From Odobenus rosmarus divergens (lineage: Eukaryota > Chordata > Mammalia > Carnivora > Odobenidae): 64,000 bases of DNA. Under the pieces are notes generated by a model. It saw only the letters and a program-made list of their open reading frames with translations. It had not been told where the DNA came from and made no database searches. Made by a program: the position numbers and the translations under genes. The stretch is from assembly GCF_000321225.1 (NCBI RefSeq), contig NW_004450404.1, positions 1,716,269-1,780,268 on the forward strand, written 5' to 3'. This document shows, one piece after another, positions 47,656 to 59,690 of this stretch (position 1 is its first letter; the number at the start of each line of letters is the position of its first letter).

Positions 47656-48056
47656 ATTTAAGGTTCGAGAATCTTGGAGCTAGAAGAAGAAACAGCCTAG
47701 AATGCACTAGGGCTCCTGCGCAGGTCCTGTAAGGTGAGTCCCTCCCGGGCAGCGAGCCAGTGCCCTCCCTCCCACCGCTGGCTCGCCCCAGCCCCAGCAC
47801 CCCCACACCCCCAGCCTGGGGCAGCGGCAGAGGCTCCTCCCACAGGCACCACACAGGGACCACTTTGCCAAGGTTTCTCCTCCCCCAGGGGGACCACACC
47901 TCCTGCTGTGGCCGTTGTGACCTTAGACTGCACCGAATAAAAGAATAAAGGACAGCTTCACCTAGTCTCAGGGCCTCAGTACTTTTACTGAGCAAAGGAG
48001 GTGGTGATGGTGACGTGCTGTCCGGTGGAAAATCTGGGGAGGCCCGGCAACACCGG

Positions 48057-48920
48057 CGGGAGAGGGCTCTGAGGAAGCAATGGGAGGGAGGCGTGTGAGA
48101 AGGGGATTTTCGGGAGTGGAAGGGTGTTGGGCGGGGGAGAGGGAGAGAGAAAGAGAGAGAGCTCAGAGAGCTGGCTGAGGGGCAGGGAGAGGAAGCCGAG
48201 GAGAAGGGGGAGGAGATGGCAGGTAGAGGGGCGGGAAAAGAGAGGGAGTCGGAAGAGGGGTGTGGAAAAGGGGGGTATGGAGGAGGGTGAGTGTGGGTGA
48301 GAAGGGGGACAGACGGGGAGAGGAGGGGGAGGGGAGCAAGAGAGAGGGTGGGGCAGTTCGGGAGGTGGGAGAGAGACAGAATGAAGGAAAGACAGAAAGA
48401 AGGAAAGGCAGAGGAGAAAGGGACAGAAAGAGAGAGGCCCTGGGGAAGGGGAGGAGAGAAAGAGGGAGGGAGGGAGGGAGGGTCAGCAGAGGGCTGTGGG
48501 TGGACAGCCAGGGGAAAGGCAGGGTACGAGGGGAGAGAAAATTGGGGAAAGAGTGGGGGTAGGGAGGAGGGGGGAAGGAGGGGGGACAGAGGGTGCTGGG
48601 GGAAGGATGGGAGAGAGGGCAGGGACAGAGTGGGGGTGAGGTGGGGAGGGGGGAGAAGAGAGAGGGTGCTGGAGGAGGGGGCAGGGAGAGAGGTGAGCAC
48701 AAAGGAAAAAGTGGGGGGGGAGAAGGTGGGGAGAAGGTACGAAAAGGGATTACTTGGAAGGCAATGAGGAGGAGGGACGCGTAGCTGGGGAAGTGTGAGG
48801 GAAGAAGATGGGGGGAGGAGAGAGAGAGAGTGGGGGGGGGATCGAGGGATGAGAGATAGGGTGAGGGGGCCAAGAAAGGGTGGGGGAGAGAGCGTGCAGA
48901 GCAGACAAGGCGAGCGCTTG
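48057..48920. repeat. Long polypurine tract, G/A on the plus strand
   Basis: Roughly 870 bp of almost pure G and A on the plus strand, made of irregular GGGA, GAGA and GGAGG blocks with runs of G up to nine. It gives spurious long ORFs: Pro/Ser/Leu-rich on the minus strand and Arg/Gly/Glu-rich on the plus strand. It can in principle form triplexes and G-quadruplexes. Confidence 0.93.
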
Positions 48921-48989
48921 GAGAGAAGCAGCAGGCCAGGCATTAGGGTGGCAGTCCCCTGCGCCCTTTTCCCTTCGCCTCTCCGACTG

Positions 48990-50230
48990 GGCAGTTCACT
49001 CGCCAGGCAGGGGCTGTTTTTCACAATGTCTTCATCTCTTCCTCCATTTAAAAACCCACAGGTTCCCTAAAAGAGCCAGATAATGTCACAACTGTACCCC
49101 ACCCCCACAGTGTGCTACCATCAACCCATCCAAATGCCCCCAAAGTCACATGTACACATTTTTACGTGCTGCCAATGCAAAAGGGGAAACTACGGTGAGT
49201 TAACAAGACTGGGGTCTCAAAGGATAAAAATAACCCCTTTACTCCCTCGGAAGCACAACTGTGCCTGGCGTGGCCAGGAGCCCTTCCTCAAGGGAGCCTT
49301 ATGAAAGGGCCTCCAAAGACGGACGGAACATCCTCAAAGACTCTAGCACCACCTCACACCAGTCACCCCTTTGTCAAGAGAAAGCCAGGAAAAATGGGCA
49401 CAGGACGCTCTCAGGTATGCTGGCTTAGGGCTTCCACGCATCCTCATTTACAGTGCCCGCCCCAAGAGTGACCCCAGGTCCCCCGTCTCACTGGCACTGC
49501 TCCCGGGGCAGGCTGCCCCAGTGCCTAGCACACACCTGGCACCGAGGAGACCCTCCTTAAACATTTACACGGAACCAGAACCGGGCGCGCCCTGTCCCTC
49601 GCAGAAGTGGGCCCACAGCAGCCACCTGTGTATCTTCAGGGGGCGATGTTGACTCCAGGGGCCTCAGTCCTGCTAATGGGAATTTGGGACTGGGATGATG
49701 AATCAAATCCCTCCTAACAAGTGGCTGGAACTGTGGCATGAGCCCCATGAAGGAGTTGCACAAAGAGAAAAAACCTGGACAGGGGCAGGGAGGGGAGATG
49801 GCGAGATGGCATGGGGGGCAGCTGGCCTATCCCTGGTTCTGGGGTTTGTTGGGGCCCTTGGGTTGCATGCAAGGCCCCTGTGGTCCTGTACTAAGCCCCC
49901 CTTTTCAGATTAACAGGCTCTGCTTAGCTGCCTCACTTGAAGTCCTGACTGCGCGCACGTGCACACACACCCACTATGAAGCAGGAGACAGTCCTAACCC
50001 AGTTAAGGAACATGGTCTCCATCAGTTAAGATCCAGGACAAAGTTTCTGCCAGTTATGAAACCCAGATCAGTTGAGACTCAGGGATACACAGCAGAATCT
50101 CCTAGAGAACTCTTCCAAAATATGCCTGTCGGTCCATCAAAATCAGATGAGGAGGACCCAGGCATAGCGTTCTGATGCACATTCCCCAGGGGAGGAACCC
50201 ACCAGCTACGGAAAAGTTCTATCTGTTCGT
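48990..50230. other. Intron 1 stretch, little recognised
   Basis: A possible MER5-like remnant at 50085-50180 (AGAATCTCCTAGAGAACTCT, GGAGGACCCAGGCATAGCGT) is too weak to assert. Confidence 0.4.
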
Positions 50231-50232
50231 TC

Positions 50233-50442
50233 GGGCGCCTGGGTGGCTCAGTCAGTTAAGGGTCAGACTCTTGGTTTTGGCTCAGGTCGTGGTCTTGGGG
50301 TTCTGAGACTGAGCCCCACATCGGGCTCGGGGCTCAGCACAGCATGGAGTCTGCCGGAGATTCTTTTCCTCTCCCTTTCCCCTCCCTCTCTGCCCTTCCC
50401 CCACACACTCTCTAAATAAATAAATCAATAAATAAATCTTTA
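50233..50442 (+). mobile_element. CAN-SINE, plus orientation, older form
   Basis: Starts GGGCGCCTGGGTGGCTCAG, with the GACTCTTGGTTTTGG variant body. Its tail continues after the next SINE at about 50652-50673. Confidence 0.9.
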
Positions 50443-50651
50443 GGGCGCCTGGGTGGCTCAGTTGGTTGGGCGACTGCCTTCGGCTCGGGTCATGATCCTG
50501 GAGTCCCGGGATCGAGTCCCGCATCGGGCTTCCTGCTCAGCGGGGGTCTGCTTCTCCCTCTGACCCTCTTCCCTCTCATGCTCTCTATCTCTCGTTCTCT
50601 CTTTCTCAAGTAAATAAATAAAATCTTTAAAAATAAAATAAAATAAAATAA
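50443..50651 (+). mobile_element. CAN-SINE inserted in the tail of the previous SINE
   Basis: AATAAATAAATCTTTA of the host tail is repeated at 50427-50442 and 50652-50667, bracketing this element. Confidence 0.9.
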
Positions 50652-50689
50652 AATAAATAAATCTTTAAAAAAAGAAGTTCCATCAGCAA

Positions 50690-52760
50690 TTGATCATAAT
50701 GTCAAAAGGAGGGAGAAATAATGGAAATGCCTGTCTGCTGTTATGGGCATGAAGTCTGCCTGGAAGAATTTAGGAGAAAGAAAACGGCGGGGGGAGGGGG
50801 GGAGCGGGGGCAGGGAATCACCGGAGAACTGGAGGACTGGGATTGGGAAGGAGACCCGTCACTGTAAGCACTTTCCACCTTTTGAATTTTGAAACATGTG
50901 GATGTATAATCTCTTCCAGAAACTAACTTTTAAAAATGGTTTTAAAATTGCCCCAGCAAGCAGCTGTAGTCTCAAGGCCCAACAAACACATGAGCACTGT
51001 GAACTGCTTCCCGTTGCAAATTTGTCCTCAACTGGTGAGCCCCCTACTCCTATTCTTTCCCCAGGCCCCCCAAAGCTAATTACTTTCTTTTCATTTCTTT
51101 TCTGACATTCAAAGGTAGCAATTAAGCTAAAACATCACCATCAATTTCCCAACACTCCTCTGCCAACCTGCTTAGGTGTCAGCAATGAGCTAATTGACAG
51201 ACTGTATTTGGGTTGACACCTCTGTTGTCCATCTAATATTTTATGGAGAACAAAAGGGCAGTGAGAAATCACTGGTTAAGTGACGAAAAACTATCCCATT
51301 TTGTTCATTGTGAAGAGGGGTTTTGGTTTTTGGTTTTTGAATGACCAAAATAGGAGGAAGGCAATGCCCATTTATGAGGCCATTCATGTCAAATGAATTT
51401 TACCCAGAAGCTAGCATGTAAAATGTTCAAGCAGAAGGTAGTATCCAGAACAGTCTGGTGAAGAAAATGAATATCCATGAAGAAGCTGGCTAAGAGGAGA
51501 GGAGAGCAAAGCCAGGAAGGCCTTTTCCAGTTCTTATCCAAAACAACATTCAAGCACCTCCTTCCAGCTCTAGGCACAAAAATGAGAACTAGTTGGAATA
51601 ATTAGGGAGGACACTAAGCTAATTAAAGACTTTTCACACAGGGAGTGGGTGTGCGATGGATAAAACTAGTGCAGCCCCAGAGGACCAGACCTAGAACAGG
51701 GCCCCAAGTCTTCCAAGTCTAGAACAGTCCAGAAAAATCCAGCAAAAACACAAGGGCTGGTGTTTGCATACTGACTGATAAGAAGTTGAAATTTAAGGAG
51801 ATGGTCATTTAAACTACCTATATGTGCTGTACTTGGGTGCTTAAGGACTTAAATTTGTTAGGCAAAACGAGTAATTAATGACCAATTCAATATTTATAGT
51901 ATTTAATCCAAGACACTGAGGAAGAAACAGCAGTATGAATTGAATAGCACTTCATCTTGCCACTCTGGCCTCCACCTGGGGGCAGACCAGCCTCCTGGGG
52001 GAGGGGGGGCAACTGCCTTGGCCACTGGAAGGAAATCAGCTTAAGGCCTTTACTGAGCTTTTCTTGCCCAGTGAATACAGATCAGTGAGGACACATATCA
52101 GTGAGGATTTTTTTTGTTATTAGTGTTTTTTTCTTCCTGAGGCTAAGTATAGGCACAGTTTATCACTGCAGTAAGGTCCATGAGCTACATTTTGCTTTGT
52201 TGAAGTGTCCCCTAATGAAAACTACAGACTTGCCTGTAAGATATTTACCCATAAAATAACAATCAAGTTGAAAACCAAGTGCTCCTAGTCACTCAGGATG
52301 CCAGTGTACCTTTGCCAGCGAAAGGAATTTAGGCAAAGAAAGGTACAACAGTATGTCAACCCTCTAGGTGCAGATTCGAGAGATCAGTTTGGCATTACAG
52401 TGCTTTCTCCCACGACTGAAATACCCTAATGAACCCCAGTAACTGCCAAGGAAGTTACCCAAGCAACTAACTCACAAATGCTTCAGGATGGAGAAGGAAA
52501 TTCACAATTCTCCCACCCAGGCAGAGAGGGATATAACCAAGGGAGGTGGCTCGAGGGACCCGAGTCAAGATGAAGAGCCTCCCAAAGGAAACATTGACCA
52601 AAAACATTTAAAAACAACAAAGCCATACTTTCCCTTTGTCTGTATTCCTTTAGAATCTTAACTGGGACCCTTGGGCTTCCACCAAGTGTTCTCCAAAACG
52701 CTTGGGTGGCCAGGAAGCCCCACGGGACATGGATTCTAATGCTTCAAGTTAGATGCTTGC
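50690..52760. other. Intron 1 stretch of about 2 kb, no element recognised
   Basis: No repeat or exon is supported. Long by the standard of this window. Confidence 0.45.
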
Positions 52761-52769
52761 CAGGGAGGG

Positions 52770-53003
52770 GTGATGGAAAAGTTTTCGAAACAGACAGCGG
52801 CGCCAGCTGCACAACGCGGTGAATGTATTTAATGCCTCTCAACCGTGGCCGTAACAATGGTTAAAACGGCAAATTTTGTTATATCTATTTTACCACGATT
52901 TTAAAAATTAGTAATGTAATATACCAAAAAACCACTGAATTGCACACTTGAGATGAGTGAATGGTAAGATACGTGAATTACATCTCAATAAACCTGGGTT
53001 GGT
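52770..53003 (+). mobile_element. Old LINE-1 3' end
   Basis: AAACCACTGAATTGCACACT, TGAGTGAATGGTAAGATACG and TGAATTACATCTCAATAAAC match the L1M 3' terminus. Confidence 0.8.
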
Positions 53004-53009
53004 TTTTTT

Positions 53010-53570
53010 TTAATTTACCAGGGAAACAGCCTGTAGAAAGAGCCTCACTGGGGGAAGCAGGAGCCTGACATTTACCGAGCGCCTACCTGTATGCGTGGCT
53101 AGTTTTTTCCTATTTAAAGGAAGTGGGTTCCTGCAGCTAGGAAAGTGACCACGTCACTTTGCCTCTCAGAGTCTCAGTGTCATCATCCGATGCTGTAGGC
53201 TGCCCTGACTGCCAAGGCCCTTTCCAGAGCTTCAGTTGCAGGGACCGATGTGTGAGTGGCAGAAGGACCCACCATCTGCCACTCGGCACATAAGCACATC
53301 CCACTAGGAAGGCAGAACATCAGGGGAGCCAAACGCGGGAGAGATAAGTTTACAACTTGGCGACCCAGGTATTGACAGAAAAGGCACATGAGCTGTGTTA
53401 AGACACTTTCTACTCAAAGAACGACACGGTGAAAGAATGATAAAGAGCCCTGCTTTGCAGTGACCTCGGTTTATTCATAAAACAAAGGCTGTGGCTACAG
53501 AGGAGACCTTGTGTCCAGAGCAGCTGCTGATGAAGAAAGGAAATGGTGCTTCAACCATCTGTGTAACACT
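53010..53570. other. Intron 1 sequence, little recognised
   Basis: CTTTGCCTCTCAGAGTCTCA near 53157 may be a MIR scrap. No exon was seen. Confidence 0.4.
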
Positions 53571-53574
53571 CAGG

Positions 53575-53782
53575 GCAGGCCTCCCCAACTTTGGGGGGCA
53601 GACGACTGCTGGGGGGCTGTCCTGTACACTGTAGGATATGTGGCAGTGTCCCTGGCCCCTGGGCCCCGGCCCCCAGATGCCAATAGACTGTCCTCCCCCC
53701 GCCAGCTATGACAACCAAGTGTCTCCAGACATTGCCAAATGTCCCCCTGCGGGGCAAAATCGCCCCCGGTTGAGAACCACTG
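53575..53782 (-). mobile_element. MER20, hAT-Charlie element
   Basis: On the plus strand: CTGTCCTGTACACTGTAGGA, ATGACAACCAAGTGTCTCCA, GACATTGCCAAATGTCCCCC and the terminus GGTTGAGAACCACTG. It is the nearly complete small DNA transposon in antisense orientation. Confidence 0.88.
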
Positions 53783-54169
53783 CCAGGGCAAATTGAACTG
53801 CCAGGGCAAAGAACCCTGCAGCTCTTTGTCGAAGCCATGTCACATGTGGTGTCAGCCTTCTCGCCCACTGCAGTGCAGGCCACCGTGAACTGTCAGCAAA
53901 CACGCCGTGCCCGGGGGACCTCAAAGAATTGCACACACACTCCTGGCAGCCAACAGCCTCCGAGAATTTCAAGTAGTAACCATACTTGGGTGAAAGGGTT
54001 ACTCATTCATTCATTCAGTGACATATGGCACTTAGTGTATGCCAGGCAATGAGCCAGGGCAATGGTGTTGGGGACACCCTGTCAGAGATGAACAGACTTC
54101 ATACAAGATGACGTGTTCTATAGCAACCTTTGGAGCAGGACTCAAAAGATGAACAAGGGGTGCGGCAGG

Positions 54170-54650
54170 CTGTGTAACAGCCCCCCCAAAGATGTCCACA
54201 TCTGAATCCCCAGAACCTGTGAATATGTTACCTTCAGTGGCAAACAGGACTTGGCAGGTTGATTAAGTTAAGGGGCTTGAGATGGGGAGGATAGCCTGAA
54301 TTACGCAGGCAGGCCCAATACAACACAACGGTCTTTAGAAAGGGAAGGCAGGAGGTTCAGAGTAAGAGAGGGGATGTGAGGACAGAAGCAGAGGTTAGAG
54401 TGATGTGGCCACAAGCCAAGGAATGTGGGCTAGAATCTCTAGCCAGAAGCTAGAGAAGGCAAGGAAATGGATTCTCCCCTACAGCCTCCAGAAGGAACGC
54501 CGCCCTGCTGACACCTTAATGTCAATCCAGTAAGGCCCATTTTGGACCTCTTACCTCCAGAAGTGTAAGATCACACATTTATGCTGCTTCAAGCCACTGG
54601 GTTTGTAGTATTTTGGCACCGCAGCAAGAGGAAACTCACACAGAGAGACC
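54170..54650 (+). mobile_element. MaLR-type LTR
   Basis: CTGAATCCCCAGAACCTGTG, GATTAAGTTAAGGGGCTTGA, CTACAGCCTCCAGAAGGAAC, GCCCTGCTGACACCTTAATG, and the 3' end CTTCAAGCCACTGGGTTTGT. Confidence 0.85.
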
Positions 54651-55149
54651 AGAAGGCAGAGAAGAGAGAGGAATCCCTTCCCCGTGAAGGAAACTATGCG
54701 GGCAAAAGCCTCAGAGGCCTGAACAAGCTCGGAACAAACCAAGGCCGGGGTGGCTGCCGAGCTCCCCGAAGGCTTGGCTAAGGCGCTCAGGTTCTAAAGC
54801 ATCCGCAGAAGGGTGGTGACATGGGGTTGATTCCAGAAACATTTGGGGCTTGACAGCACCCTGGAAAGAGCTGAGAGAGGGGAGAGGGAATGGAGAGGCA
54901 AGGCAAACAGCAGAACAGCTATGGAAGTGACGGGAAAGGTGGTGATCCCCCCCAGGATACACACACTGAGGACGAGAAACGCTGAGCTCAGTGGGGCGCA
55001 TGCTCTGTTGACACTGTCTAAGACACACCTGGGTGAAGTTAGCTCGAAGGTTAGGGGTAACAATTAACTCAACCAATTTTAATTTGGGGCTTCCCACGTG
55101 CCAGCACAGGGACATGATGACCAAACAGATGCAGTTCCTGCCCTCCCCA

Positions 55150-55470
55150 AGCACGGGAGAGAAGCAGAAGGGTCAGTAGCAGAGTGACATGCTATGGTGA
55201 AAGAGACCTGAGTGGCCATTGCTGGCTTGGAAGACGGAAGTGGGCCATGAGCCAAGGAATGCAGAGGACTCTGGAAACTGGAAAAAGCAAGGAAAGGGAT
55301 TCTCCCCTAGAGCCTCCAGAAGGAATGCAGCCCTGCCCACATCTTGATCTTAGCCCAGCGAGACCTGTGTTGGACGTCTGATCTCCAGCACTTTAAAGAT
55401 AATAAACATAAGGCATTTCAGGGTGCCAAGTTTTTGGTAATGTATTACAGCGGCAATCAGAAGCTAATAC
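55150..55470 (+). mobile_element. MaLR-type LTR, 5'-truncated
   Basis: GGGCCATGAGCCAAGGAATG, CTAGAGCCTCCAGAAGGAAT, GCAGCCCTGCCCACATCTTG and AGAAGCTAATACA. It lies about 500 bp after the previous LTR, in the same orientation. Confidence 0.8.
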
Positions 55471-55474
55471 AGGT

Positions 55475-55860
55475 ACCAGGTACAAAACACCAAGAACAAA
55501 TACCAAAAAACCTACCATGCTAACAACGTATGTGAATGTCCCTTCTAAAGAGGATGGAGGGAAAAGAAAGACAACGGCAAAGACCTACGTGATACTCTGC
55601 TACAGGTCCAAGTAATGCTGAGATGGGCCGGCTCGTGTCACTAATGCCCAGGTGCTGGACGGCCAGCATGGATGAGATTCATGGAAGAATCAACACTGTA
55701 CTGTTCCAGTGACTCCGTAAGACGTTTGTTCTGAACTAGGAGCACATTCTTCTCCTTCTCTAAGGCCATGTGTCACTTATAACAACAGCTTATATTTGAC
55801 CAGAGCGCCCATGTACTCTTCAGGGACCCACGTACTCTGAACCTCAGCTTTCTCACCCGC
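55475..55860. other. Intron 1 sequence, no element recognised
   Basis: Nothing supported. Confidence 0.4.
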
Positions 55861-55864
55861 CAGG

Positions 55865-56062
55865 CAAGGAGGTTCTACACTCAACTTTGTGCATCAGAAC
55901 CACCTGGAGGGCTCCTTAAAACACAAATTGCTAGGCTCCACGCCTTCCCCCTTCCTCATTCGGTAGGTAGAACTGAGGCCAGGGAATGTGTGTCTCTAAC
56001 AAGATCCCAGGGAGGCTGATGCTGCTGGCTGGGGGACCACACTCTGAGAACCACTGTATTCG
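55865..56062 (-). mobile_element. MER5A, hAT-Charlie element
   Basis: CATCAGAACCACCTGGAGGG, CTTAAAACACAAATTGCTAG, CTCCACGCC, and the terminus CTCTGAGAACCACTG on the plus strand. I recall MER5A termini as this motif; orientation by memory of the consensus. Confidence 0.8.
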
Positions 56063-56064
56063 AC

Positions 56065-57930
56065 TCTCCTCTCACACTGAAGAGATTCAAGTATTTTCCT
56101 GCCCCGCATCTTTCCCATGAAGAGCCACCTTGACTTCTTGGTTCTCAGCAGCTTGCGCTGTATCTCTTGCCCCGCGCTGGCATTTCAGTTGTCTATTGTG
56201 CTTCATGTTGCAGAGCTGGCAGACTAGAGCTGGCCCATATTAATGAAGAGCCACAAAATATACCTAGAAAGCCACTGTCCTCCCCCACCTCCTAGTCGCT
56301 GCCCCCCTTTATCACTTAGTTAGCTCAGAAAAGCAGCCCCTGCCATCCGGGAGCAGGCCAGGCAGTCTCCCCCAGTGAACAAACAATTCCCCAGGACACC
56401 AGCATCAGACAAGGCCACTCTGTGGCCAGCATGGGACAAGACAAAAACAAGACCACTCTGTAATCCTGGCTGAACACGGAGAACAAGTGAACCTTGTCCA
56501 AATCACAAACATCCCCACACATCCCCGCATCCCGGCTAATAGGAGGGACTGCTGCTTCGTTACCAATCACAGCCTCTGGTCTTCCCTGCTTCTAGGTAAG
56601 ACTGATGAGGACCGCCGCCCCCCATCATGGAATTACCTCGCTTCCGGCCAGCATCCAATCCAGAGCAACACCCAGCTTCCTTAAACGCTCCCCTAAAGCC
56701 CCTGCCACAGGCGCAGTCCTCCGCCTGGTCCTGTCCCACACGGCTCCCTGTGGTCCGTCTCTGTCACGAGAGGAGAACCGCCCGTTCCACGCCAGGTGTG
56801 GTCCTGGGGGCAGGAGGGCAGTGATGACTCCTACCCAATTTTCAGATTTCCGATTTCAGCTCAAACACGATCTCCTCAAAGACATTGTCCTTACCCCTCT
56901 GTAGCTTAAATCACATTGCCCCTCTCTAATCTCCTTTCGTGAGACCTAGCAGGGCTTCGGATCACCTCTTGTCTTGAGTACTGCATTCGGGCCTTCTTCT
57001 CCCACCGGCTGCAAAAGCCACGCTGGCAAGCCCGTGCACAATGCCTGGCACGAAGCAGGAGATCAATAAATACTGCATGGAGAGTTGGATGAATGGAGGA
57101 ATACTGACCACTGTATGCAATCTACTTTAAAACAATTTCAAATACAAGAACTGATGAGAGAATGTCAGTAATGCAACAAGAACCGAAGGTCTGTGCAACC
57201 AGGGAGGAAGCGAGGTTTTGCCTGTGCTGTGATGGGTACAAGGGGACAAAGTAAAGGTCACGAGTGATAAAGGTAGAGTCCTTCCATTTCTAACTTTAGA
57301 CTGTTTGTGGAGACCAACACATTACATTCATTCTAGCTTTAGTTTAGCATAAAGCAATCTCCCACCAAAAAATACATTGCTAAAAACAGTCCAAACTTTC
57401 TTGTTACCCTGGAATTTTCTAAACAAATTAAATCATTTGCTGGGCTTGCAAATCCTCCACTATTCACAAATTTGGATCGTTAATATTTGTGCAATCGTAA
57501 TGACAAGAGGTTTTCCCTCTATCTGGCACTGCAGGCAACTGCCTGCAAGCTCTGAGGGCACATTCTGAGTGGGCTTTTGTAAGAGGCCATTTTGCAACTA
57601 ACTGGCTTCATTTCAGAGTTAGGGATTTAATGCTCTTCAGTTAGTTTTCAGATTAAAGACTATATAATTTCACTGCGTTAGCCATCAAAAGAAAAATCAT
57701 TACCAGGCCAGGTAAGAATGCAAGTGTATCAAACTGATACACTGGAGAAATCTTTTGAAAACCAAGGAGACTTGGGGGATTGGGGAAGGGGGCTGTGCCT
57801 GTGTGTGTACACACACCCGCTTCAGAAACAGCACTATTGGGTGGCTCCATCAGAAGACGTACAGAATTAGTTATTAAATACCTGTACGTTACCACAAATA
57901 CACTGCTGAAGATGCTTTAGAAAATAACAG
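56065..57930. other. Intron 1 stretch, mostly unassigned
   Basis: A MIR end at 57030-57095 (AATGCCTGGCACGAAGCAGG) is the only repeat I can suggest. No exon was seen. Confidence 0.45.
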
Positions 57931-57936
57931 GTGTGG

Positions 57937-58050
57937 GGGGTGCCTGGCTGGATCAGTCGGTGGGGCATGAGACTCTTGATCTCAGGGATGTGACTTTAAG
58001 CCCCACCTTGGGTTTAAAGATTACTTAAAAATAAAATCTTAAAAAAAAAC
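57937..58050 (+). mobile_element. Old short CAN-SINE, host of a second SINE
   Basis: GGGGTGCCTGGCTGGATCAG and GACTCTTGATCTCAGGG, with a short body and tail. AAAATAACAGGTG before it and AAAACAGCAGGTG after the next SINE form a diverged duplication round both. Confidence 0.8.
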
Positions 58051-58062
58051 AAACAACTCTTT

Positions 58063-58210
58063 GGGGTGCCTGGGTGGCCCAGTCGGTTAAATGTCTGACT
58101 CTTGATTTTGGCTCACGCCATGATCTCAGATGGTGGGATCAAACCTGCTTAAGATTCTCTCTCCCCCACTCCCTTTGCCCCTCCCCCTCCCTCTCTAAAA
58201 AAAAAGAAAA
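58063..58210 (+). mobile_element. Old CAN-SINE in the tail of the previous SINE
   Basis: GGGGTGCCTGGGTGGCCCAG, a shortened body around CATGATCTCAGATGG, a CT-rich stretch and an A-rich tail. Confidence 0.85.
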
Positions 58211-58224
58211 AGAAAACAGCAGGT

Positions 58225-59690
58225 GATCTTTAGCCATAAACTACTACAGACATCTTAAGTCCCACTATAAACATTTTAATGAATTAAATGACAGCATTCA
58301 TTTTAATCAATCGCCTCTAAGTATTAATACCTGAAAGAAATGAAAATCAGTTTCTGCACCCCCTCTGTCTTGTAATGGTTACAGTAAAAAAATATTAAGC
58401 TTGAAAGGACTATAAACTGCAGAAGCAGTCTCTAATTTTCTTAGGAGGCTCTGGATAATGAAAACAGTTCAGGCTTGAATAATAAACAGGTCTGTTTCTT
58501 CTTAAACTGGACTCCTCTTCCCTCTGAGATACAGAAGACCACAGAAGACATTTGTATCTAACTTCTTTTTTTGTGCAACCCTCTCAGGACCCACAAAAAA
58601 AAAAGAAAAGGTGATCAAAATATCATTTTTGGTTACCTCAGGAAAAACCAACCTGTTACTAAAGTGATCATTAATGTTTGAAGTATATATTTCTGTTAAT
58701 AAACTAAATCATCTTACTAGGTGCCAAAGCAAAACAAGAGTGTTGAGCAAAGTGTTTTGTCTTCCACCAGGTAGGAGGGTTTCATACCCATTCATTCATT
58801 CATTCATTCATTCAATAAATATTTATTTAGGGCCTGCTCCACACCAGGCACCAAAGAAAACAGTGCTGAGCAAAATGGTACCAACACAGTTCTGTCCTTA
58901 CGGTTATGGAGCTTACAGTAGGGGAGATAAATGTTAAACTCAAATAAATATGTAATGCCGCTATTTTCTAAAAGGTGCAATAGGAGAAAGGGTAACAGAG
59001 AAACTAATTTAGACTGCAGATAGTGCAGGGACCAGAGAAGGGCACTGAGAAAAAAGTGACACTGAAGCCAAGAGGCCATCAAATTGCCACCACTTTAGAA
59101 AAGGAAAACCATTTTGGCAAAGGACCACAAATGGGATTTTAACTGCCTGTCAACAGCTGATTGGGTTAAACCTCCTCTTTCCCAGTGCATCCGTCTTCAG
59201 GAGCATCCTATGACTGCTTGCCTATCATTGTTGGACTCGCCTACTCAAACCCTATTACCTGAACACAGAAAGGTCTCATTTTATTATGATTTATTATGAT
59301 CTACAGCCTTCCTCTGCCTGGCCTAGAAACACCCAAAAATAATCTGCTAAAGGCATGAAAGACAGAGACCGGCTTCCAGCAAGAACATTAACTGGGTGGG
59401 CCACACGATTACTAGCCCAGGCAATCACAAGTCCTTTGCCCAATAAAGTGCCACATCCTCTGGGCAAGGTGGCTCCAATATGCCAGAGTCTATACCAGAT
59501 GGGACCCAGGGGACCGAACGGTTAGTTGCCTACTTGTAAATCGAGGACTGGATCACCGGGTCCAGTTCCCCCAGCCTTCAGACTTAGAGGATGTAGGAAG
59601 TGGCCTTTGAGCATCACGGAGCGGAGAGCTCGTCCGACTGAGAGAAGGCAGGCAGGTAGAGAGGGGGGTCAGGGCCGGAGGAAGAGGAGC
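58225..59690. other. Intron 1 sequence near the CpG island
   Basis: Includes (CATT)n at about 58791-58815, followed by an old L2-like fragment (TTTATTTAGGGCCTGCTCCA, ATGGAGCTTACAGTAGGGGA) to about 58955. Nothing else was recognised. Confidence 0.5.

Noticed and set aside
47642..49024. 460-codon minus-strand ORF, Pro/Ser/Leu-rich
   Set aside because: It is the complement of the long polypurine tract, where stop codons are rare by composition. Low complexity, no domain, no gene context.
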